Origin: Anaerolineae bacterium
Lineage (GTDB): Bacteria > Chloroflexota > Anaerolineae > Aggregatilineales > Aggregatilineaceae
Reading direction: 5' to 3'
Length of the DNA stretch: 7,219 bases
NCBI GenBank assembly: GCA_016929355.1
Contig: JAFGJA010000311.1
Location: 1-7,219 of the forward strand
In this document: piece by piece, positions 1 to 5,290 of the stretch
Position numbering within the stretch: the first letter of the stretch is position 1
How the letters are laid out: each line of letters begins with the position of its first letter
The notes under the pieces: generated by a model
Database searches by the model: none
Told to the model about the DNA's origin: nothing
What the model saw: only the letters and a program-made list of their open reading frames with translations
Program-made: the position numbers and the translations under genes

Positions 1-10
1 AAGTGGCCCC

Positions 11-67
11 ATGTAGGGGCCGACCAGCGTGTCGGCCCAGGGCGAACACATTGGTTTGCCCCTACGT
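11..67. repeat. Three-armed palindromic repeat (REP/MITE-like)
   Basis: The whole element pairs with itself as a three-way junction. The outer stem is 11-16 with 62-67 (one G-T wobble). Arm 1 is 17-24 with 31-38, 8 perfect pairs around the loop CAGCGT. Base A39 is the only linker. Arm 2 is 40-47 with 54-61, 8 pairs with one wobble around loop ACATTG. No protein-coding content is seen. Similar GTAGGGGC...GCCCCTAC intergenic elements are, from general knowledge, scattered through Chloroflexota and some other genomes; their function is not established. A partial second copy lies at 918-943. It could act as a REP-like mobile unit, an mRNA-stabilising structure or a transcription end. No transposase is visible here. 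Confidence 0.8.
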
Positions 68-148
68 GAGATCATGCCAAATCTACATATTTTCTCCATA
101 AGATGAGTCATGCGAATCAATTCTAGCACAAATTTTTAATGCTATTTT

Positions 149-200
149 TATCCCGTCTATCAAGAATGCTTATACTATAAATATAGCGGATGACGGGATA
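149..200. repeat. Long-spaced 9-bp inverted repeat, possible operator pair
   Basis: TATCCCGTC at 149-157 is the exact reverse complement of GACGGGATA at 192-200. The 34 bases between are AT-rich and include TATACT and TATAAA. The arm centres are 43 bp apart, close to four helical turns, so the arms would face the same side of the DNA. The right arm abuts a perfect TTGACA at 201-206. This fits a pair of regulator sites upstream of the FHA gene; a chance inverted repeat is the alternative. Confidence 0.4.
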
Positions 201-231
201 TTGACACAATAACGACTTGGGCCATTAGGGT
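201..231 (+). promoter_or_regulatory. Possible upstream promoter of the FHA gene
   Basis: A perfect -35 hexamer TTGACA lies at 201-206. The best -10 is TAGGGT at 226-231, which keeps the three most conserved positions but needs a 19-bp spacer. It would produce a leader of over 100 nt. It is weaker than the -35 box alone suggests, and the box at 313-318 may be the real start point. Confidence 0.3.
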
Positions 232-312
232 ATGGGATCGATGCCAGTTATAGGATAATTCGAATCAGGTTTGTTTAGCGTCTGTTAAGGTGCATCGGCC
301 ATCTGTCCGTAT

Positions 313-318
313 TATAAT
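313..318 (+). promoter_or_regulatory. -10 box of the proximal FHA-gene promoter
   Basis: A perfect TATAAT lies 40 bases before the FHA start codon, which would give a leader of roughly 35 nt. No convincing -35 element or extended -10 TG is present at the right distance, so strength or activator need is unknown. Confidence 0.45.
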
Positions 319-358
319 ACGACACAAAAGCAGGAGCTTTGGGGAATAGGAAAAGCAC

Positions 359-868
359 ATGAGCAACGAGCAGGTAATTTGCGAGAATTGCGGTAAGCCC
401 AATGCGGCGCATGAAGGCTACTGTTTTGCCTGTGGCAATATTTTACCCGCCGGGATGCAGGCCATTGCGACGCGCGGTCTATCGAATGAGAGTACGCTGA
501 AACCTCAATTGCGTTGGGGGACCGCCTATTTTGGCGATCAGATGATTTTGCGAATGCATGTGCGCGGGGCTAATGAGTGGGTCGAAAAGCATTTTTCCGA
601 GGAGTGTGTGTTGGGCCGCACGGCGAGCAGCGATGGGTGTATTGATTTGACCGAATTTGGCGCGGTGGACCTCGGTGTTTCCCGCGAACATGCCAAATTG
701 ACGCGGCAGAGTGCCACGATTATGGTGCAGGACCTCGGCAGCACCAACGGCACATACCTGAACGGACAGAAATTGCTGCCCTACCAGCCGCGCGTATTGC
801 GGAATGAAGATGAACTTTCGTTAGGTGAATTGGTGCTGCGCGTGTCGTTTATGCGTTCGCCACGCTAG
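359..868 (+). CDS. Zinc-ribbon and FHA domain protein
   Basis: A 169-residue soluble protein, probably a phosphothreonine-binding signalling adaptor. Residues 8-25 form a small zinc ribbon with two CxxC pairs (C8/C11 and C22/C25). A linker of about 50 residues follows, then an FHA domain at about 80-165. It shows the family landmarks G86-R87, S108-R109-x-H111 and the DLGSTNGTYLNG loop at 125-136, whose S, N and G contact the phosphopeptide backbone in known FHA domains. There is no signal peptide or membrane segment. The ATG at 359 follows a purine-rich GGGGAATAGG at 341-350; a better-looking AGGAG at 332-336 is too far away. The gene is monocistronic in this view: 321 non-coding bases follow. 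FHA proteins usually partner with Ser/Thr kinases, none of which is present here, so the partner and pathway are unknown. Confidence 0.9.
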   Translation: MSNEQVICENCGKPNAAHEGYCFACGNILPAGMQAIATRGLSNESTLKPQLRWGTAYFGDQMILRMHVRGANEWVEKHFSEECVLGRTASSDGCIDLTEFGAVDLGVSREHAKLTRQSATIMVQDLGSTNGTYLNGQKLLPYQPRVLRNEDELSLGELVLRVSFMRSPR

Positions 869-917
869 ATCGGATGCTGTTGGCTCCCCTTCCTCGATTG
901 GATGATCCGCTTTTGAG

Positions 918-969
918 GTAGAGGCGGACCAGCGTGTCCGCCCGGCGCGGCTTTGCGCGTGTCGCGCGA
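918..969. repeat. Partial second copy of the 11-67 repeat plus tandem hairpin
   Basis: Bases 918-943 match 13-38 at 23 of 26 positions. They form a hairpin of 7 perfect pairs (923-929 with 936-942) around the same loop CAGCGT. Two of the three differences, C21 to G926 and G34 to C939, are partners in the stem and keep it paired. A second hairpin follows at once: 953-959 with 963-969 (one wobble), loop TGT. The outer closing stem of the full element is missing. It lies after the FHA gene and before the yjdF promoter, so it may also serve as an mRNA 3' end structure, though no T-tract follows. Confidence 0.65.
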
Positions 970-1010
970 CTGGGAGCACATCCCCTGGCGGTTTCTTTTC
1001 GCCCCATACG

Positions 1011-1019
1011 TGCTATAAT
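1011..1019 (+). promoter_or_regulatory. Extended -10 promoter of the yjdF-like gene
   Basis: TGCTATAAT is a perfect extended -10 element (TGn plus TATAAT). No good -35 hexamer is seen 17 bp upstream, which is acceptable for extended -10 promoters. Transcription would begin near 1026 and give a leader of about 165 nt before the ATG at 1190, unusually long for such a small gene. Confidence 0.6.
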
Positions 1020-1025
1020 AACCGC

Positions 1026-1189
1026 ACAACGCCACAAAAACACAGCCCCGGTGGGTAGTCCGGGCGGCGCGCGTGTTGTTTTTTTGTACACGGCGCGCTC
1101 AGTAACCGTTCCTGTTTCAGCGCAGGATGTCCAGTGGTGGCACTTTGCCGTGTCTACTGGATGTTTGCAACTTAGCTGAAAGAGGAACG
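1026..1189 (+). promoter_or_regulatory. Structured 5' leader, candidate riboswitch of the yjdF-like gene
   Basis: Hand folding finds four hairpins. A: 1047-1051 with 1060-1064. B: 1067-1075 with 1089-1098, one bulged G, T-rich loop. C: 1110-1114 with 1123-1127, loop TTTCAGCG. D: 1130-1135 with 1156-1161, enclosing 1139-1143 with 1150-1154. The loop of C (1115-1121, TTTCAGC) is perfectly complementary to GCTGAAA at 1175-1181, which touches the ribosome binding site AGAGGA at 1181-1186. This pseudoknot could gate translation, though with no bases between the two stems it is sterically tight and might lose a pair. Known biology: yjdF genes of Firmicutes carry a riboswitch that binds azaaromatic compounds. 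I cannot confirm that this leader carries that motif's conserved sequence. Confidence 0.45.
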
Positions 1190-1612
1190 ATGCGTTTTAC
1201 CGTCTATTTTGAGTCCCCATTTTGGGTCGGTATTCTGGAAGAAGAACGCGACGGGGTGTTATACGTCGCGCGGACGGTGTTCGGGGTCGAACCATCCAAC
1301 CAGCAACTCTACGAATTTATGATCTACCACCTGTCCGATCTGCGCGCGCAGATGACGGTAGGCTTGCCGGTTGCGGCGCAATCACAATCTCAATCCCGCA
1401 AAAATCCCAAACGGATGCAGCGCGAAATCCGCCGCGAGATGGCGTGTGCGGGCGATGGCTCACGATCCAAAGCGCACGAGGTCATGCGCCAGCAGATCGA
1501 ACAGGGCAAACAAACGCGCCGCCAGCGATCCAAAGCCGAACGCGACGCCGAACAGGAGCGCAAACGCCAGATCAAGCGCCAGAAAAGCAAAGATAAACAT
1601 CGCGGGCGCTAA
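1190..1612 (+). CDS. yjdF: YjdF family protein (DUF2992)
   Basis: A 140-residue highly basic protein recognised by family signature. It begins RFTVYFESPFWVGILEEE, has the KNPKR motif at 71-75 and a long Lys/Arg/Gln-rich helical tail, and ends with the typical KDKHRGR. Length is normal for the family. Its biochemical role is unknown; the Firmicutes homologue is controlled by an azaaromatic-binding riboswitch, suggesting a response to toxic heteroaromatic compounds. The basic tail suggests nucleic acid or ribosome contact, which is inference. The ATG at 1190 is chosen over the in-frame one at 1127. AGAGGA precedes it by 3 nt, the family homology begins here, and the 21 extra residues would be encoded by the stem-loop leader. 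The stop codon overlaps that of the convergent TIR-NACHT gene by 4 bp, so no terminator lies between them. Confidence 0.9.
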   Translation: MRFTVYFESPFWVGILEEERDGVLYVARTVFGVEPSNQQLYEFMIYHLSDLRAQMTVGLPVAAQSQSQSRKNPKRMQREIRREMACAGDGSRSKAHEVMRQQIEQGKQTRRQRSKAERDAEQERKRQIKRQKSKDKHRGR

Positions 1613-4170
1613 TCCCGGCTTTCAGTGCGCCATTTGTGCGCCGCCTCCAACGCTTTTGGGGTGCCGATCTGTTCGAGGGCATTGGCGACGCGGCTGCTAA
1701 CTTGCCAGTCGTTGGCGAACAAGGCTGCGATTAGGGCCGGAACTGCCCGTTTGTCGCCAATAATGCCTAATCCGCGCGCCGCATAACGGCGAATAGCGGC
1801 TTCAGGATCATTTAGGGCGGCAATTAGTGGTTTAATGGCTCGAACATCTTGCGACTCGCCAAGAATTTGGACAGCATAACGGCGTACATTCACGTTCTCA
1901 TCGTGCAGTTCTGCGATCAGTGGTTCCACAACTGCCTCCCCAAAGCGACGCAAGGCATTGGCCGCCATGCGTTGGATAGTAGCGTTAGAATCATGTAACG
2001 CCTTAATGAGTGGCTGGATGGCTTCGGGATCACCCAATCGACCAAGTGCTTCGGCTACAGCCCGACGTACCCATTCGTTTGGATCGTCCAGTACATCAAT
2101 TAACGATGTTAAGATGCGCGGATCATCGATCTGACTCAAAGCTTGTACGGCATAGTAACGGACATACTCGTTGGTATCATGGCAGGTCGCATGAATGAGT
2201 GCTTGTATTGAAGCAGGATGACTCAGTCGTTCGAGTGCTTTGGCGGCATGATAGCGAATTTCATCCTCATTCTCTTGATCGTTTAGGGCCTCAATCAACG
2301 AGGGTACGGCGGGATCGCCGATGTTGGCGAGCGCTTCGGCGGCGCTACTGCGGATCAGGGCGATTGTTGCTTTGGTCACATTCGCGCGCTTGATGCGCAA
2401 TGCCTTGTGCAATGGGCCAATGGCGCGCGGATCACCCAGGTTGCCGAGCGCGTCGGCTGGGTTGTTGCGAAAATCATGGCTCGCGGTGGCGTCTTGACGG
2501 GGATATGCTTTGGGATTATTGACATGTTCGACAGCGTAGCTATAGGCAAAATAATCCCGCAGCATGAGATGGACAAACTGATAGGTATCTGAGTTCCTGT
2601 CCCGGATGAGATGGAGTTGAACGGCCAGATTGATAAAAGTGTCTATATCTTCTTTAGGTAATTGGATTGTTTCCACTTCGTCAAGTTCGAAATCTCTTCG
2701 GGTCAAAATATTCTCATAGGCAAGGTCTGCGCCAACATTTTCCATGGCAACATGGCCGAGGATGGCTAACAACTTATTCAACTCAAATTTTTGGATATCG
2801 GGCGCGGTTTCCTCGCTGTTTTTGCCTCGTTCATACTGGCGATTGATATAGGTTGCAAAGATGTGATCGCGGAGTTCTTGATATGTATTCAGATGTTGAA
2901 GTTGGGCGGCTTCGGTTGCATGTTCACGGTATGCTTCAACAAACACACTCAACAACAGAGGGGTGCGCACGACTTCGCGTACATCATCATTGGCTTCCAG
3001 TACTGCCCATAGATCAGGCATATCACGTAAATAGTTGCGTATTTGGTTAGTGGTCAATTTGTTGAGTGTGACCGCGCCATTTAGCTCAAGCTGTTTATTC
3101 ATCATGGCATAATCGTATTCACGACAGGTCAGGATGATTCGATTGGCCGGATTGGTTTCGTTTACAACGTTCATCAGGGTATCAATGAACTGCCGGCATG
3201 GTTCGTACCGGGCCTTGTGCTGTCGAGATTCTTCTATGTCGCGGCCTAATTCGTCCAATCCATCGAGTAGCAGGAGGACGTTTCCCGCCTCAAATTCAGC
3301 TTGTAGCATCGCTTCGTTCAAATCATGGTAACTCTCCGCGATCCACTCCAAAATCGATGGTTGGCGCTGGGCGTCCCATAGCGCGACGAGATGAAAGAGC
3401 GGGACGGGGGCAGTGCTATCAGCCAGGCGTGCCGTGACCGCATCGCGCATATAGGCCATGAGTGTAACCGTTTTGCCCGCACCTGGTTCGCCTAGTAGCA
3501 GCAATCGTTTATCAAATGCACGGCAGGCATCAGTGAACTGTTTGAATTGGATCGGCTGGCTGGTTTTCTTTCTGAACCCGTGCGCCAGAAACAGTCGACT
3601 TAGTGGATCAGGGGAGGGTTGTTGTTTGGTAATAACTGCGCCGGGCATAATTCGACTGCTAAGCTCAATCGGATTGGGTGGCAGCAGCAAGGTGTTTTCA
3701 AAAAACTCAACAATGGTATCGTACAGGCGTACCAGATAGGGGTGGAATGGGTCGGAGGGGGTGGGGAGGGCTGGTTCGATTGGCACCATTTCGGCGCGAA
3801 CATAGTCGAATAACTGCTTTAGCGCATCGGTTTCATTTTCGAAGAAGTCGATCCGGGTATGCGTGATAACCGAAATCGGGGGTAAAACATCCGCGAAGCG
3901 CGCCACGATGACAGGTTTATCACACAACAGCGCGTACTGGATTTCGCGTCGGACGAAACTATTTTGACGGTTCACATCTGGCGTAATACAGACCGCTATA
4001 TAGTCAGCGTTTTGAATGGCCTGTTCAATGAGTGCCGTGAAATCTTGGGACGGATCAATATCGCGTGCATCATGCCATACCCCAACCCCGCGATTCTGTA
4101 ATTCACTGGCAAGGAGTAGGGCCGCCGAATTTCCATCCTGTCGTGAATAGCTGATGAAAACACTCGTCAT
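1609..4170 (-). CDS. TIR-NACHT-HEAT repeat protein (bacterial NLR-like)
   Basis: An 853-residue, three-part STAND-type protein. Residues 2-128 are a TIR domain starting FISYSRQD, with W32 and a candidate catalytic glutamate E76 in SFVRREI; TIR domains of this kind cleave NAD+ when clustered. Residues about 218-420 are a NACHT ATPase: Walker A GEPGAGKT 227-234, Walker B LLLLDGLDE 299-307 and sensor-1 TCR 348-350. A winged-helix-like part ends in QFVHLMLRDYF 531-541. From about 572 there are some nine HEAT/PBS-lyase-like repeats of about 31 residues, with the pattern ALxxLGDPxAIxPLIxALxDxxxxVRxxAAxAL, the likely sensor. There is no signal peptide or membrane segment. The ATG is preceded by only a weak TTGGA. 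The gene is visibly AT-richer than the sigma gene, which hints at transfer. Known relatives include bacterial NLR-like antiphage proteins. A defence role here is inference; a signalling role is possible because Chloroflexota can carry such proteins as paralogues. Confidence 0.93.
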   Translation of the reverse strand: MTSVFISYSRQDGNSAALLLASELQNRGVGVWHDARDIDPSQDFTALIEQAIQNADYIAVCITPDVNRQNSFVRREIQYALLCDKPVIVARFADVLPPISVITHTRIDFFENETDALKQLFDYVRAEMVPIEPALPTPSDPFHPYLVRLYDTIVEFFENTLLLPPNPIELSSRIMPGAVITKQQPSPDPLSRLFLAHGFRKKTSQPIQFKQFTDACRAFDKRLLLLGEPGAGKTVTLMAYMRDAVTARLADSTAPVPLFHLVALWDAQRQPSILEWIAESYHDLNEAMLQAEFEAGNVLLLLDGLDELGRDIEESRQHKARYEPCRQFIDTLMNVVNETNPANRIILTCREYDYAMMNKQLELNGAVTLNKLTTNQIRNYLRDMPDLWAVLEANDDVREVVRTPLLLSVFVEAYREHATEAAQLQHLNTYQELRDHIFATYINRQYERGKNSEETAPDIQKFELNKLLAILGHVAMENVGADLAYENILTRRDFELDEVETIQLPKEDIDTFINLAVQLHLIRDRNSDTYQFVHLMLRDYFAYSYAVEHVNNPKAYPRQDATASHDFRNNPADALGNLGDPRAIGPLHKALRIKRANVTKATIALIRSSAAEALANIGDPAVPSLIEALNDQENEDEIRYHAAKALERLSHPASIQALIHATCHDTNEYVRYYAVQALSQIDDPRILTSLIDVLDDPNEWVRRAVAEALGRLGDPEAIQPLIKALHDSNATIQRMAANALRRFGEAVVEPLIAELHDENVNVRRYAVQILGESQDVRAIKPLIAALNDPEAAIRRYAARGLGIIGDKRAVPALIAALFANDWQVSSRVANALEQIGTPKALEAAHKWRTESRD

Positions 4171-4199
4171 GCGGATGTTCCAAGAATTAATCTAGCAGC

Positions 4200-4238
4200 A
4201 TGTTAACATAGTATACTTGTAGTATGCAGGATATACAA
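4200..4238 (-). promoter_or_regulatory. TIR-NACHT promoter with two operator-like dyads
   Basis: On the minus strand a -35 TTGTAT (4233-4238), 17-bp spacer and -10 TATACT (4210-4215) lie about 40 bases before the start codon. Two dyads sit on it: the perfect 10-bp palindrome ATGTTAACAT at 4200-4209, just downstream of the -10, and ATACT-TGT-AGTAT at 4213-4225, overlapping the -10 and spacer. Such placement is typical of repressor sites and suggests the gene has its own control rather than depending on read-through from the protease gene. Confidence 0.5.
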
Positions 4239-4337
4239 ACCGGCTTGGAAGGGCGCGGGATGTCGCTGGACGAAGCTATCGCTTACGCGCTTGAATCGAG
4301 TAACTCTGATTTTTCCTCACTGTCCGGCAGCGTGTAA
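4224..4337 (+). pseudogene. Possible 3' remnant of a LuxR/SARP-type ATPase regulator gene
   Basis: A short plus-strand reading frame of 37 residues contains GLEGRGMSLDEAIAYALE. This strongly resembles the last conserved residues of large LuxR- or SARP-type ATPase/TPR regulators, which often end in WxxGRxMSLEEAIAxAL. There is an in-frame stop at 4209-4211 and no room for the rest of such a gene. It overlaps the TIR-NACHT promoter at its start and the protease gene's 3' end on the other strand. Most likely it is the debris of a gene truncated by rearrangement. A chance match or a real micropeptide is the alternative; no ribosome binding site is seen. Confidence 0.3.
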
Positions 4338-4954
4338 TGCCGCCAGCGCGCCAGCAGCAGCAAAAACATCACCACATCGATCAGCACATGGGCAGCCACC
4401 GGCATCCACAGCCCGCCGGACCATGCCGCCAATCCGCCGAGTAACAACCCGGCAGTCGTCGCGTAGATAAAATACATGGGGGTGATGGCGTGCAGCGCCC
4501 CAAAAATGATCGCGGCAACGACTAAACCAATGTCCGGTTGGAGCGCGCCCCGAAACAGGATTTCTTCGGGGATGCCCGCGATGAGGCCAAACCAGAGACT
4601 ATACGGCACAGTCAGCGCGCGCATATCGAGCGTCTGGGTGATGATCAGTTCAATGCGGAGCATGGCGGGGATCAACGCGATCAGGCGGTAGGCGATCAGC
4701 GCAAACAGAACGCCCACCCCCGCGCCGAGCAGCAGATCACGCAGCCAGTGATCCGCCGGAAACCACGCAGAAAGCGATCTGGCGCGGATCAGCCCGGCCC
4801 ACAGCAGCGCCAACGCGATCATGCCCGCGCCGAACAGCGTGCCGTAAATGCTCAACGTGCGCGGGTGCAGCCGGGTCGAGGTGGGTGGCGGTGTTGCACT
4901 TTCATCAAAATTGATTGATGATTCTCGTTGTTGGGGCAAATAGGGTTTTGTCAT
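4283..4954 (-). CDS. CPBP family intramembrane metalloprotease (CAAX/Abi type)
   Basis: A 223-residue polytopic membrane protein with the CPBP signature. Numbering from the chosen ATG: motif 1 is PEEILFRG with E130-E131 and R135, motif 2 is FGALH with H155, and a third metal-ligand region is HVLIDV with H189. The N-terminus is a cytosolic-looking Pro/Ser/Thr-rich stretch, followed by about six hydrophobic segments (about 34-56, 73-96, 115-128, 141-156, 158-176, 182-204). These enzymes are glutamate-type or metal-dependent proteases of membrane or prenylated substrates. The Pfam family was once named Abi for supposed abortive-infection members, but many are housekeeping or bacteriocin-related. 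A TTG at 4996 would add 14 residues; neither start has a good ribosome binding site, so the start is uncertain. The TIR-NACHT gene follows on the same strand after 112 bases. Confidence 0.87.
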   Translation of the reverse strand: MTKPYLPQQRESSINFDESATPPPTSTRLHPRTLSIYGTLFGAGMIALALLWAGLIRARSLSAWFPADHWLRDLLLGAGVGVLFALIAYRLIALIPAMLRIELIITQTLDMRALTVPYSLWFGLIAGIPEEILFRGALQPDIGLVVAAIIFGALHAITPMYFIYATTAGLLLGGLAAWSGGLWMPVAAHVLIDVVMFLLLLARWRHYTLPDSEEKSELLDSSA

Positions 4955-5104
4955 AGCGCTGCTCAGATACGCCAACAATATACTCACATAACGCAAATAT
5001 ATTTTTTATAGTTTTAGGGTATGATGAATAACACTGACTATCATCAATCCTAACATTGTGCTCCCGTTGTGGACAATTTTTGCTGGTTTTATACGATCTA
5101 GTTG
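4955..5104. other. AT-rich divergent control region, distal half
   Basis: This lies between the protease gene (-) and the sigma-factor gene (+). It contains an A/T-rich tract around 4995-5015 that could hold the protease promoter on the minus strand; CTATAAA is present, but no -35 partner is convincing. It also contains an inverted repeat TGATGA 5022-5027 with TCATCA 5041-5046. No gene is supported here. Confidence 0.4.
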
Positions 5105-5133
5105 TTGATCACTTAGTTGGCTTGCGGTACAAT
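5105..5133 (+). promoter_or_regulatory. Sigma-factor gene promoter P1
   Basis: TTGATC at 5105-5110, an exact 17-bp spacer, and TACAAT at 5128-5133. Both boxes are strong sigma-70-type matches. The predicted leader to the GTG start is about 150 nt. Confidence 0.65.
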
Positions 5134-5158
5134 TTATCATATTCTAATCATAAAAATA

Positions 5159-5187
5159 TTGATTTATCGATTGCAAACTTGTACAAT
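5159..5187 (+). promoter_or_regulatory. Sigma-factor gene promoter P2
   Basis: TTGATT at 5159-5164, again exactly 17 bp of spacer, and TACAAT at 5182-5187. It is nearly identical in its boxes to P1 and lies 54 bp downstream. Its leader would be about 97 nt and includes the palindrome at 5252-5265. Confidence 0.65.
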
Positions 5188-5251
5188 GCTTGGACAAACA
5201 AGGTTCATCAAAGTAAAAGTCGTCTCGCTGATCGTTGCGTTCCGTTGGTTT

Positions 5252-5265
5252 ACGGGCTAGCCCGT
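5252..5265. promoter_or_regulatory. 14-bp perfect palindrome in the sigma-gene leader
   Basis: ACGGGCTAGCCCGT is fully self-complementary and lies 25 bases before the GTG start, downstream of both promoters. As DNA it resembles an operator that would block elongation when bound. As RNA it can form a 5-bp stem with loop CTAG that would sit close to the ribosome binding site. Confidence 0.5.
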
Positions 5266-5290
5266 TCTCACACAAAAAAGGCAGGCTGTT

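Noticed and set aside
1047..1085. Intrinsic terminator or attenuator in the yjdF leader
   Set aside because: The GC-rich stem ends at 1064 but the T-run is at 1076-1085, too far away; the Ts sit in the loop of hairpin B instead.
849..1179. Two overlapping frames, 80 and 81 codons, on opposite strands
   Set aside because: They cover the hairpin repeat, promoter and leader; low-complexity Arg/Ala-rich products without motifs.
1127..1189. N-terminal extension of the yjdF-like gene
   Set aside because: The bases fold into a stem-loop leader, family homology begins at 1190, and AGAGGA precedes 1190.
2010..3866. Several 60-93 codon plus-strand frames
   Set aside because: All are shadows of the TIR-NACHT-HEAT gene, with no support of their own.
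4973..4996. TTG start at 4996 for the CPBP protease
   Set aside because: It adds 14 residues outside the family domain and has no ribosome site; the ATG at 4954 is preferred but not proven.
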